Source of the DNA: Acidimicrobiaceae bacterium
Lineage (GTDB): Bacteria > Actinomycetota > Acidimicrobiia > Acidimicrobiales > Ilumatobacteraceae
Direction: 5' to 3'
Assembly: GCA_003569125.1 (NCBI GenBank)
Contig: BGOG01000007.1
Coordinates: 16,629-80,628 of the forward strand
DNA length: 64,000 bases
The position numbers and the translations under genes are program-made. Under the pieces are notes generated by a model, which had not been told where the DNA came from, made no database searches, and worked only from the letters and a program-made list of their open reading frames with translations. This document shows positions 27,829 to 37,949 of the stretch, piece after piece (within the stretch, counting starts at the first letter, position 1; each line of letters opens with the position of its first letter).

Positions 27829-28721
27829 GTTCGAATACCGCCACGCGCGGATTAAATCGTTTTGCAAGTACTGCACCGCCTGAGGCGTTGTTCGTCGTCT
27901 CGGCGATTGGTCAATACTGCGGCGCTGTTATCGCCGTGCGTTTGTTCGATGACCTGGCGCCGGCAAGTGTCGCTTGGTTTCGAGTAATTGGTGCTGCGCT
28001 AGTTCTAGTTGCTTTGTCGATTCCGACATTGCGGCGCGGCGGACGCTGGACCCGGAACGAACTAATTTCAGTCAGTCTGTTCGGTATTTCGACTGCGCTG
28101 ATGAACTTGTTTTTCTATTTGGCGATTGAACATCTTGATCTCGGCAAAGGTGTGGCGATTGAATTTATCGGTCCAATCACCGTTGCTGCACTTCGCACTC
28201 GTACGAGCCGTAATGCAATTGCGCTCATCTGCGCCGTGCTTGGAGTATTGATACTTTCAGGCATCGAATTCGGCAATGAACCACTCGGCTTATTTTTTAT
28301 TTTTCTGGCATCACTTATGTGGGCCGCGTACATCGTAATTGGATCAAAAGTTGCACGCTTTGATCGCGGTGTCTCTGGGTTAGGAGTCGGCTTGTTGATC
28401 GGCGCGATTTTTATTGCACCATTTGGTGCACCAACAAGTGGCCCAGCCTTTGATGCTCCGTGGATTCTTGCGACATGTTTCTTGGTCGGCATCTTGTCGA
28501 ACGCAATCGGATACGGAATCGATCAATACACATTGCGCAGAATCCCGGTACGAAGATTTTCTGTTTTGCTCGCACTGCTACCGGTTACGGCAACAATTTT
28601 TGGATTAGTTTTTCTTGATCAAGTGCCAAGTATCACAGACCTTATTGGAATCACATTTGTGCTCGCCGGTGTCGTCGTGCAACAACGCGACACGCTTCCC
28701 GCAACCGAAGTAGTTGCATAG
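27825..28721 (+). CDS. EamA/DMT-family transporter (RhtA-like)
   Basis: Ten-helix drug/metabolite transporter of 298 residues made of two EamA repeats; the family exports amino acids and other metabolites. Repeat one contains VAIEFIGPITVAAL and repeat two YTLRRIPVRRFSVLLALLPV, as in threonine/homoserine exporter RhtA. The TTG start overlaps the TGA of the aldolase gene, which implies translational coupling. The exported compound is unknown. Confidence 0.82.
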   Translation: MSSNTATRGLNRFASTAPPEALFVVSAIGQYCGAVIAVRLFDDLAPASVAWFRVIGAALVLVALSIPTLRRGGRWTRNELISVSLFGISTALMNLFFYLAIEHLDLGKGVAIEFIGPITVAALRTRTSRNAIALICAVLGVLILSGIEFGNEPLGLFFIFLASLMWAAYIVIGSKVARFDRGVSGLGVGLLIGAIFIAPFGAPTSGPAFDAPWILATCFLVGILSNAIGYGIDQYTLRRIPVRRFSVLLALLPVTATIFGLVFLDQVPSITDLIGITFVLAGVVVQQRDTLPATEVVA

Positions 28722-28777
28722 CCGACAAAACCTGAACTCGTTTCATCAGTCAAGTTAGACTTGGGTCTTCTGCGAGG

Positions 28778-31173
28778 ATGTATTACTTCCGTATGCGAAT
28801 GATCCCCAAAAAAATATTTAGACGTGCTGGCATCGTCACATGTCTGGCGATATTTGCTGCCGGAGTAACGCCGTTGCATCATGCAAACGCCGCCGACGGG
28901 CAACTGCCAGGCGGAATCATCGTTTACGGTCGTGGATTTGGGCACGGTCGCGGGCTGAGTCAATACGGCGCATATGGCTGGGCGACCACATCAGGCTGGT
29001 CATGGGAGCAAATAATCGACTTCTATTACGGTGGCGCAACGGGCAATACTCGTTCACTTCTTGAAGCACCGAACCAAGATATGAGCACATGGCTGAGCCT
29101 TTTCAATGCCAAACAAACTGGTGTCGTATCTGATTCTGGCACCATGCGTCTGCTCGAAGACCCAGATCAAGGCAGGCGTTTTACCAGCATGATCGCCCGC
29201 GAGAAGTCAGGCGCTGAACGCGTCTATCAAGTTTGGGGCTCGGCAGAACGCAAGTGTCTCGCCGAGACTGATGCACCAGAAGCATCTGGCTTCGTGCTTA
29301 TCGGTGAGTTCAACGAGCAAGCGTCATTTTTAACCAACGCCAGCCAAAACAGCGCAGGTTCGGCAATTGAAACCGTGGGGTTGTGCGAACCAAAAGCAAA
29401 CGGCCTGAATCAAATTCGTTACTATCGCGGATTAATTCGTGCGATGAACAACTCAAAAAACGAAAACCGAACGATCAACATCGCTCGCCTGGACGATTAT
29501 CTTCGCGGTGTCGTGCCACGTGAGTCGCCAGCATCTTGGGGTGATGCTGCTGGCGGCGCCGGCATGAATGCACTGCGTGCACAAGCGGTCGCTGCTCGCT
29601 CTTACTCAGTTACAGAAAATCGGTATCCAGGTCTCGCAAAAACTTGTGACACACAAGATTGTCAGGTTTATGGTGGCGCTGCATTGCGCACTGCTTTGAA
29701 CGCCACACCAACAATATTAGAAACTGCGAACACAGATCGTGCCGTTGCTGAAACTACGGGCGTGGTGATTCGCACCCCTCAAGGTGCGGTCGTGCGCGCA
29801 GAGTTTTCATCATCAAATGGTGGTCGCACTGCTGGTGGTGCTTTTCCGGCGCAAGTCGATCAAGGTGATCTTGCTGCCAACAGTTCGTTGATGGTTTGGT
29901 CTCGCGGATTTTCTGCGGCACAAATTGTCGCGAAGTATCCACAAATCGGAATCCTCACATCTGTGACGACAGCCAATGATGGATTAGGTGGAGATTGGGG
30001 TGGCTACGCCACCGAGGTGACGATCACCGGCACTGTTGGCTCTGTAAAAATGTCAGGTTGGAGCTTTCGCACCGCGCTGGATCTTCCATCGCCGTGGTAT
30101 GGAGTGACGCCAATATTTGGCGCGCCACTCGATGCCGGTGCAGTTGGTGCGATGTTGTTTGTCGGCGACTCAGTTGGCGAAAGTATCGCCACAGAATTTG
30201 GTGCGATAGTTACACCCGCATATCCGTCGATAAATTTTCAGGCAATTCTCAATCGATGCATGGTTGGACCAAGTTGTGTGACCCCTGACAAAGGACTACC
30301 TGATGCACTCGCAGTAATCAACTCTCTAACCCCAGAACAGTTTCCGAGTATTGCGATGATTCAACTGGGTTACAACGACGACCCAAGCACGATGTCTAGT
30401 GATGTGACTCAAGTAGTTAACGCACTCAACTCTCGCAATGTGCAACGCATCGTGTTTATAAATCTCTCGACACGACGAGCATCTCAAAATTATGCGTTAT
30501 CAAACGTTGCCTTCGCCACGGCGGCGGCATCGAATCCGAACGTCTCAGTTCTCGACTGGAACGCCGCCAGCAGTGCACCATCGCAATCGCGTTGGTTTCG
30601 CGATGATGTGCATCTCACGACGACCGGCCGTGCCGAGTTCGCATTGTTTCTGCGTAACCAACTTGATGCATTGCGTACACAAGGTTTGATCACAGCCAAC
30701 GCGGCGAATATTTTGCCACTGGCCGTGCCATTGATAACTGGCAACCGCGGCGCACCGGTCTCAACACTTCAAAAAGCGCTTAACTCAGCGCTGGGATTAA
30801 AAAGAAACAAAAACTTTCAACTGATGGAAACTACGGCAAAGGCACGGCGACTGCCGTCGCCAAACTAGAAGAACTCAAAGGCCTACCAGTTGATGGCATC
30901 GCTGACTCATCAGTGCTCGCGGTTCTGGGCATCGATCCGACGACGTTTTCGCTGGGTTTGAAATCACACCATACTTCTGTTGCCGCTGCCCAAACGGCGC
31001 TGGCTCGTGTTTTGAATGTGAAGATGAAAGCTGATGGAATCTTCGGCTCTGGCACCGCGACCCAACTAAAGAGATTTCAAAAGACGGTTGGACTCAAACA
31101 AACTGGTGTAATCGATCGAACAACCTGGCTTTCACTGCTCGCCGCAAGCGCAGCCGTCGTCACCACCAAATAA
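28778..31173 (+). CDS. Secreted SpoIID/LytB-SGNH-PG-binding multidomain protein, one frameshift
   Basis: A signal sequence (up to HANA) is followed by a SpoIID-like domain (about 45-430) with GFGHGRGLSQYGAYGWA and LDDYLRGVVPRE. Next comes an SGNH-hydrolase-like domain (about 455-640) with the Ser block LFVGDSVGES and the Asp/His block DDVHLTTTG. Two peptidoglycan-binding repeats follow, the first across the frame change. Adding one T to TTT at 30815-30817 restores DGNYGKGTATAVAKLE and the final 86 residues, giving about 798 residues. SpoIID domains cleave denuded glycan and SGNH domains often deacylate sugars, so a cell-wall remodelling role is inferred. Confidence 0.82.
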
Positions 31174-31181
31174 CCGTCAGC

Positions 31182-32964
31182 TTATTTTGTTGCGAAGCGG
31201 GCGTGCCACGAAGCATCGCTGACTAGCGTCGGGTAAGCCGCTTTATATTCGCGTTTAAGCCGCCCGTAGTTGAACGCAATATCTTTGGTGACGACTGCAA
31301 CTTCGCGCAATAACGAGAAGAATCGACGCGAGTCACGCTCAACCAAAAACCCTTCAGGCAATCGGTCGTGGCGATACAAAATGCGGTTGTATCGAGTTGC
31401 CAACCCAACTGCGCGTGAGTCAATCGGCGCAGTCTTGAGCACATCACGACGCAATATCTTTGGCAAGATATAACCACCAACAAGGGGTATGGCCAAGGCG
31501 AAACCAATTAGCCGAATAATTTTTGGTCTAGGTTTCGTGATCGCAACCGCCGAAAGTTCATGCGACAGGGGTCCTGGTTTTTCTTCGGTGACTTTGCGAA
31601 GTTCGTCGTGCAATGCCGAGTGATCAGTGGCCATCAACGCTTCTGGGCCCGCCAAATATGCGCGAACTCCGCGAATCATGTATTCGACGCTGGCATAACG
31701 CATCGAGAAAAGATTGCGAAAACACAATGCGATAAATCGTCGCGCCAAGTGCCACCAATGGTGGTTCGAAATACGAGCGTGTCGACTATCGCGAAATTGC
31801 GTTTCTCATAATACAAAGAGGAAGGATTATTTTTTAATCCGAAATCGGCGTGCCAAACAATCACGCCGTTCAGAGTGACGCTGTGTTTGCCGGTATGCAT
31901 CAAACCAAATGCCACATCGTCACCGCGCACGAACACGGGCAACGGATTGTCTCGGGTGATTGAAATCGGAAACGCCGTGTACCACCAAGCCGTGTACGCA
32001 AACTTTTTTTCGCGGGCATCACGTAATGCAAGTTTGCGTTCGCGTAAATCATCTTCACGACCGATGGCACGCAACGGGTAGAGCGACCTCCAGCGATACT
32101 TCGAACCAGCCTCAAACTGCATCCAGGCTTGTTCTTCGCTGAGCATCGCTCCGTGAATACAAAGTTTCTCGTCACGAGCGAAAGTAAACAGAGCAAATGT
32201 TCGTACAAGCGCCTCGGGTTCGAGAGTGATGTCGTCGTCCATCAACAACACGTGGGTCGACCACGCTTCGTCGCGCAAATAAATGATTCCACGAGCGAAA
32301 CCACCAGCACCACCCAAATTCGGATTCTGCACGACCGTAATCGGCGCACCAGGCGCAGTATCAAAATCGATATTTCGCGCGTTGTCGACCACCAAAATTC
32401 GCATTTGACCGCGCAATGAGTCGACACTTTCGACCAGTTGCAAAACTTTCGCAACCGTCGGCTTGACATAATCTTGACGATTGAAAGTCGTGATCGAAAG
32501 ACTGAGGCGAACTTCGCGCGGTGCCATCGTTGTGGTCGTCCATTGCCCGCCAGATACGACGACGTCTGATTGTTCTGCGCTGACTCGCACAAAATAGGTG
32601 CCAATCGACGCTTTCGCGAAGTCGGGCACTTCTAATGTTGTTCTGCCACTTGAAGAGATTCCGGCGCTGGCGACTATCTTTTCGCGCAGTGAAAGCCCCG
32701 AGCCACCGAACTCACACCGACCAATTCAATTCGCCCAGAGCCAACCGCATGCACGGTTACGCTCAAATCTGCAACGGCAGTCAGTCGCTTCCAACGACCA
32801 GCCGCGAACACTCCGAACGAAGTATCAAAGCTAATTTCGGCGCCTTTGACCAGCAACGCATTTTCGTCGACGAAAGTTACATCGCCTTGCGAGCGCACAT
32901 AAAGCAGCGGCTCGGTCGTTTCAGCGCGCGGCAAAACCAAACGCTGTAATAAAAAACTTGTCAT
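31182..32964 (-). CDS. GlfT2-like galactofuranosyltransferase, two frameshifts
   Basis: Polymerising UDP-galactofuranose transferase family (GT2 fold) that extends the galactan of the cell wall. The N-terminal beta-domain (from ATG 32964) contains RSQGDVTFVDENALLVKG. The catalytic domain has LSITTFNRQDYVKPTV, the metal-binding LLMDDDITLEPE (near 242) and GDDVAFGLMHTG with VIVWHADFG. The helical C-terminus includes the RFIALCFRNLFSMRYAS block. Two frame changes, at AA 32709-32710 and near 31745-31755, each fit one lost base; the total length lacks two bases. About 594 residues against about 640 for mycobacterial GlfT2. It starts directly after glf. Confidence 0.78.
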
Positions 32965-32965
32965 T

Positions 32966-34120
32966 TCACACCATCGGATCTATCGAGAACGGGGGCAACG
33001 GTTTATTGCTTGCTAAACAGTTAAGCATCTCGCGCGAGGCGCCAAGTGCTTCATGAATCGTTACATCCATGTCTAGGTAGCGGTAGGTGCCGAGTCTGCC
33101 CATAAACGTCACACCAGTCGCCGTTCTTGCGCGCTGCACATAATTAAGTAACAGTTCTTTTTCTTTGACCCGACGAATCGGATAGTACGGCGTGTCGACC
33201 TCGCCACACAATCGCGAGTACTCGTGATACACCACCGTGCGGTCATGACTCTCCCATGGCGCAAAATGTTTGTGCTCTGTAATTCGCGTATACGGCACAT
33301 CTACATCGCAATAGTTGACGACGGGATATTTCTGGTAATCGCCATCGCTTGTCTCGGCAACAAAATCAAGCGTTCGATAACCGAGGCGACCATATTCGTA
33401 GTCGAAATAGGCATCAATCGGTCCTGTCCAAATGACATGATCAAACTCGCCAAACTCGGTCGTATTTTTCGGCGAGAACTTCGTACTCAGGCGCACAGAA
33501 ATATTCGGGTCGTTCAATATCGCTTCGACGATTGGCGTGTAGCCGTTCTTGGGTAGCGCCTGGTGCGGATGATTGAAATACGAGTCGTCTTCGGTGAATC
33601 GAACCGGCAGTCGTGCCAAAATACTTGCAGGCAAATCTTTCGGATCAACCCCCCATTGCTTTGCGGTATACCCCGAGAAAAACGCATCGTATAGTTCGCG
33701 TCCGACAAATCGCAAACCTTGGTCTTCAAAAGATACGGGTGCAGTGATAGTCGCATCACCCTTCGTGGCGATAAAGGCTTCGGCTTGCTCGGGCGTAAAG
33801 TTTGTGCCGAAGAACTGATTGATCGTCGTCAAGTTCACGGGCAACGAATACATTTTGCCTTTTGAAATCGCTTTTACTTTGTGGTTATACGGCATCATCT
33901 CACCAAAGCGATTGATGTACTCCCAGACATGCTCATGCTGGGTATGAAAAATATGCGGACCATAGGTGTGCACCATCACACCTGTTTCGTGGCGAGCGGT
34001 GTGACAATTTCCGGCGACATGATCGCGGGTGTCAAAAACGACCGATTTGTGGCCTGCAGTGGCGAGTTCGCGGGCCACGACAGCACCCGTAAAACCTGCT
34101 CCTACTATGGCAAAACGCAC
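32966..34120 (-). CDS. glf: UDP-galactopyranose mutase
   Basis: Flavoenzyme that converts UDP-galactopyranose to UDP-galactofuranose. The 384-residue protein has the FAD Rossmann motif IVGAGFTGAVVARELA, the TYGPHIFHTQ block, the active-site region GYTAKQWGVDPKDLPAS and the C-terminal GRLGTYRYLDMDVTI FAD-binding segment. It is intact. The stop adjoins the start of the GlfT2-like gene, so donor synthesis and polymerisation are encoded together. Confidence 0.93.
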   Translation of the reverse strand: MRFAIVGAGFTGAVVARELATAGHKSVVFDTRDHVAGNCHTARHETGVMVHTYGPHIFHTQHEHVWEYINRFGEMMPYNHKVKAISKGKMYSLPVNLTTINQFFGTNFTPEQAEAFIATKGDATITAPVSFEDQGLRFVGRELYDAFFSGYTAKQWGVDPKDLPASILARLPVRFTEDDSYFNHPHQALPKNGYTPIVEAILNDPNISVRLSTKFSPKNTTEFGEFDHVIWTGPIDAYFDYEYGRLGYRTLDFVAETSDGDYQKYPVVNYCDVDVPYTRITEHKHFAPWESHDRTVVYHEYSRLCGEVDTPYYPIRRVKEKELLLNYVQRARTATGVTFMGRLGTYRYLDMDVTIHEALGASREMLNCLASNKPLPPFSIDPMV

Positions 34121-34155
34121 TAGATAATCATACGACCTGGGCTGGACGCGACGAG

Positions 34156-34234
34156 ATAACTAGTGAACTAGCTAACGATCTAGCTAACTAACTTAACTAG
34201 CGAACTAGCTAGTGAACTAGCTAGTGAACTAACC
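34156..34234. repeat. CTAG-rich repeat tract between moeB-like gene and glf
   Basis: Eight CTAG tetramers fall within about 70 bases, including a 12-base unit GAACTAGCTAGT repeated in tandem (34203-34226) with a degenerate third copy. Stops occur in all frames. The tract supplies the last codons and TAG stop of the rhodanese-ThiF gene. It is not a CRISPR: there are no spacers. Confidence 0.75.
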
Positions 34235-35386
34235 AGGGCGCGCACGCGCCTTCGAGATCACGGATTTGAATTCGCTCTCGATTGTCATGAGTCACAGCAT
34301 TTTTCGGATCGCGCTGCAACTTAAATGTCCGAAATGTCATCTCGGTTGTGTCGATTGTCAAAATTTTACCGATCAAAGACTCGCCAAGATTCAGCAAAAT
34401 CTTCAAAGCCTCAAGCGCCTGAATTGAGCCGACGATTCCTGGCAATACACCAAGTACTCCCGCCTCAGAACAACTTGGAGCGAGTTCTGCTGGTGGTGGT
34501 TCTGGCACCATGTCGCGATACGTCGGACCAAGCACCGGATGAAACACGCTGACCATGCCTTCAAATCTGAAGATAGAACCGTGCACAACGGGAATGCCAA
34601 GTTTGACGCTGGCATCGTTCAATAAATATCTACTCGGAAAATTATCCGCGCCATCAACAATTACGTCGTAGCCGGAAAGAATCTCAATTACATTCTCGGC
34701 GCATAAACGCGTGTCGTAGGTGACGACATCCACATCTGGGTTGAGCATCGTCAGCGTCTTTTTGGCAGAGTCGACTTTTCTGTCACCGACTCGATCCAGG
34801 TTGTGCAAGATTTGGCGTTGCAAATTTGAAGCATCGACGACATCCATGTCGACAATACCGATCGTTCCACTCCGGCCGCCGCCAAATACATCGCGGCCGG
34901 TGAACCTAAACCACCCGCACCAAGCAACAAGACTTTGCTCGCCAACAACTTTGCTTGACCTTCAACGCCAACTTCTGGCAACGACAAATGTCGCTGATAC
35001 CGATTGCGCTGTTCGGCACTCAACTGCGCGGGCGTCGTCCAAGCGCGACCTTCGTCCTTCCACTTGCCGTATCCGCCGGCCATTGACACAACATTCGTGT
35101 AGCCAAGTTCTTGCAAAGTTTTTGCAGCGAATGCGCTGCGCACACCGCCCGCACAATAGACAATTACATCGACTGATTTGTCGACGATTTTTGTCTCGAC
35201 TTGCGCCTCAAGATGACCACGAGCGATGTGCACAACATTCGGTAATGCGCCCTGCTCATATTCATCTGGCTCACGAACATCTAAGACAACTACTTGACCG
35301 GCTTCAATTCGTGACGCTGCAGTCTGTGTATCGACTTCTTGGATTTTCGATTTCGCAGCGGCGAGCAACTCGCGAAAACTAGACAT
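34221..35386 (-). CDS. Rhodanese-ThiF/MoeB fusion (sulfur-carrier adenylyltransferase), one frameshift
   Basis: Activates a ThiS/MoaD/CysO-type carrier protein by adenylation and hands it sulfur. The rhodanese domain is first (about 1-110), with the catalytic loop YCAGGVRS. The ThiF domain follows, with the ATP loop [29 protein letters not shown] and [14 protein letters not shown]. The CxxC zinc pairs of Escherichia coli MoeB are absent ([10 protein letters not shown] instead), as in actinobacterial MoeZ. MoeZ, however, has its rhodanese domain at the C-terminus. One base added at CC 34867-34868 restores [16 protein letters not shown] and gives about 388 residues. Confidence 0.8.
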
Positions 35387-35401
35387 GTTAATACCCTACC
35401 G

Positions 35402-36196
35402 TTATGGTCGGGATTTGACCACGCCACAGATCTGCGGCAGAACCTCAGAAATTGCGCTATTCACGATCACATCGGCGTAGTGATCCATCTCTGTTTGTTG
35501 CCCATTGACGATTATCACTTTCGCGCCCGAATTTTTTGCACGAGGCAAAGTATTGGCCGCAGGAAAAACCGACAACGACGAACCGACCGCAATAAAAACA
35601 TCACAATTAGAACTGGCTTCGAGTGCGCGAGCCATCACATCTTGGTCCAGTGGCTGGCCAAACAAAATTGTGTCGCTCTTCAATATTCCATCGCAAAGTT
35701 CACATCGTGGATCGGCGTCACCAGCCATAACCCTCTCAAGCGCTTGGGTCATCGGGCGACGATCTTTGCAACTCCAACAACATGTGCGATGAAGTGTGCC
35801 GTGCACTTCTAGAACTTTGCCCGGATCATGACCAGCACGCTGATGTAACTCATCGACATTTTGAGTGATCAATGCGACCAGACAATCTCGCTTCTCGAGT
35901 TCGAACAATGCCTTGTGTCCAGCATTTGGTTGCGGGTCACCACCAATCCACTTAACACGGTTTTGCCACGAGCGCTTTCGAAGTTCGTGATCATCCAGAT
36001 AGTGCCGAAGTGTCGCCGCTCGCTCGGCGTCTGGATTGAGCGTCCATAAACCTTTTGGGCCACGAAAGTCTGGAATACCCGAATCAGTCGAAATTCCGGC
36101 GCCAGTTAGAACCGTTATTCGACGCGCGTCGGCGACGAGTTTGCAGGCAGTTTCTAACGCCAGAGGGTCTGCACCTGAGTTTTGATGATCCACCAC
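35402..36196 (-). CDS. Sir2-family NAD-dependent protein deacylase
   Basis: Removes acyl groups from lysines using NAD. Conserved blocks are VLTGAGISTDSGIPDFRG, TQNVDELHQRAG, the catalytic His in VHGTLH, the zinc cysteines in CCWSCKD and CELC, and VGSSLSVFPA. The frame is open to 36253, but the GTG at 36196 gives a normal sirtuin N-terminus and leaves room for the divergent gene. It follows, on the same strand, no obvious partner; a target could be acyl-CoA synthetases, as in other bacteria, but that is conjecture. Confidence 0.9.
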   Translation of the reverse strand: MVDHQNSGADPLALETACKLVADARRITVLTGAGISTDSGIPDFRGPKGLWTLNPDAERAATLRHYLDDHELRKRSWQNRVKWIGGDPQPNAGHKALFELEKRDCLVALITQNVDELHQRAGHDPGKVLEVHGTLHRTCCWSCKDRRPMTQALERVMAGDADPRCELCDGILKSDTILFGQPLDQDVMARALEASSNCDVFIAVGSSLSVFPAANTLPRAKNSGAKVIIVNGQQTEMDHYADVIVNSAISEVLPQICGVVKSRP

Positions 36197-36264
36197 CCGA
36201 CTATTCTTGCGTGAAATTTTACGAATTCGCACCGCAAACGAAATTAAACGCACACACGGTTGTT

Positions 36265-36684
36265 ATGAACTCAAATCTTTGTGACTTTTCTAATAGTGAA
36301 ATATTTGTTTCAGAATGGGTTGACCCTGTTGTCAATATCTCAGGCTTTGATACTTGTAGTGAGTACGTCGAAACATTTTGGCTCGGCATCATCGGTCCAA
36401 GTGCCACCTGGGCAATGAGGTTCTTGGCCCGCGAACTCGAAGTCTTTCCAAATGGATATTGCCTCGACCTCAATGACACGGCGATGGCGCTCGGTTTGGC
36501 TTTTCGCAATGGCAGCGGGTCATTAGAACGAGCAATTCAACGCTGTGCAACGTTCGGTCTGGTCGCACAACTGCCGCAGACTTTGGCTGTGCGTCGTCGT
36601 GTGCCGACGATAACTAAGAGACAGCTATTGCGACTGCCGACGACTTTGCAACATAGCCACAGTCAACTTTTTGCGACTAGTTGA
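36265..36684 (+). CDS. Conserved actinobacterial hypothetical protein
   Basis: About 139 residues from the ATG at 36265; a GTG at 36211 would add 18. The body, YVETFWLGIIGPSATWAMR and then FPNGYCLDLNDTAMALGL, a RAIQRCATFGL helix and VRRRVPTITKRQLLRLP, is the pattern of an uncharacterised actinobacterial family that I recognise by sequence but not by function. The central part suggests a winged-helix-like regulator (a sequence-type impression only). It is divergent from the sirtuin gene and converges on ispG. Confidence 0.65.
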   Translation: MNSNLCDFSNSEIFVSEWVDPVVNISGFDTCSEYVETFWLGIIGPSATWAMRFLARELEVFPNGYCLDLNDTAMALGLAFRNGSGSLERAIQRCATFGLVAQLPQTLAVRRRVPTITKRQLLRLPTTLQHSHSQLFATS

Positions 36685-36707
36685 TTACCGCGATTAAATA
36701 AACCTCG

Positions 36708-37934
36708 CTATTTTTCCGAAACTTTGCGCCGAATTTCGACGATCTTTTCGTGATCGTGGTTGGCGTCGTCGCCGTGTTCGGCAAGTGCCGCAGTTCGATC
36801 TTTCGCAGCTTCACGCTCGGCAATAGTCGTGTCGACGCGCATTAGTGCGGCATCGGTGCCATGCTCGTGAATAAACGTTGCCCACTCGACAAGAGATTCA
36901 ACCATCTCAGACTCTGGCACAACCGCAACGTTGCGACCTTTGACAAACAGGTGACCACGTTTATTGCCGGCGGCGATTCCTAAATCGGCCTCGCGTGCCT
37001 CACCTGGTCCATTGACGACGCAACCCATAACGGCAATCTGTAACGGTAGTTTCTTGTCGGCGAATGCGGCCTGGGCTCGTTGTGCAATATCGATCACATC
37101 AACTTCGGCACGCCCACAACTCGGACAGGCGATCAAATCGACATTTTTTCTCTCGCGTAAACCGAGTGCCTCCAACAATTGTCGACCCGCACGGGCTTCT
37201 TCGATCGGGTCAGCCGTCAGGCTGTAACGAATCGTGTCGCCGATGCCTTCAAGTAAAAGTGTCGAGATACCAGCCGTGGCTTTAATCAAACCGCCGGGCA
37301 GTGGGCCAGCTTCGGTCACGCCGAGATGTAGCGGAAAGTCTGTGATCGCACTCAGCATGCGATAAGCCTCCACCATCAACGGAACATTCGATGCTTTGAC
37401 CGAAATTTTTACTAGATCAAAATCGACTTCTTCGAAATATTTTAGTTCTTGTTGCGCCGATTCAACCATCGCTTCGGCCGTGAGCCCACCATGTTTTTCG
37501 TAAAGAGATGAATCCAACGAACCACCATTGACTCCGATACGAATCGAAACCCCGCGATCACGGGCTTCCGATGCGACCGCCTTGATGTGTTCTGGTTTGC
37601 GAATATTGCCGGGGTTGAGACGCAAGCCGTGCACTCCGGCCTCAAGTGCCGCTAGCGCCATGCGATATTGGTGATGAATGTCGGCGATGATCGGCACAGG
37701 CGAACGCGGCACAATTTGCGCCAGCCCTTCGGCGGCCTGGGCGTCGTTGCATGTGCAACGCACAATGTCGCAGCCGGCGGCAGCCAAGGCATAAATCTGT
37801 TGCAAAGTACCTTCGACATCTGCAGTTTTCGTGATCGTCATTGATTGCACGCTGATCGGTGCGTCGCCGCCGACCAGAACTTTGCCGACTTTTATCTGTC
37901 GGGTTTTTTTTCGGTCGTACTGCAATTGGGCCAT
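36708..37934 (-). CDS. ispG: 4-hydroxy-3-methylbut-2-enyl-diphosphate synthase
   Basis: Penultimate enzyme of the MEP isoprenoid pathway, reducing MEcPP with a 4Fe-4S cluster. The 408-residue protein has the TIM-barrel blocks SMTITKTADVEGTLQQI and LRLNPGNIRKPEHIK and the cluster ligands in CPSCGRAEVD and GCVVNGPGEAREAD. It is last in the minus-strand cdsA-dxr-rip1-ispG order also found in mycobacteria, which places two MEP enzymes on either side of a site-2 protease. Confidence 0.95.
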   Translation of the reverse strand: MAQLQYDRKKTRQIKVGKVLVGGDAPISVQSMTITKTADVEGTLQQIYALAAAGCDIVRCTCNDAQAAEGLAQIVPRSPVPIIADIHHQYRMALAALEAGVHGLRLNPGNIRKPEHIKAVASEARDRGVSIRIGVNGGSLDSSLYEKHGGLTAEAMVESAQQELKYFEEVDFDLVKISVKASNVPLMVEAYRMLSAITDFPLHLGVTEAGPLPGGLIKATAGISTLLLEGIGDTIRYSLTADPIEEARAGRQLLEALGLRERKNVDLIACPSCGRAEVDVIDIAQRAQAAFADKKLPLQIAVMGCVVNGPGEAREADLGIAAGNKRGHLFVKGRNVAVVPESEMVESLVEWATFIHEHGTDAALMRVDTTIAEREAAKDRTAALAEHGDDANHDHEKIVEIRRKVSEK

Positions 37935-37949
37935 GATAAATAAATCTAA

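Noticed and set aside
34156..34234. CRISPR array
   Set aside because: Repeats are contiguous with no spacers and no cas genes.
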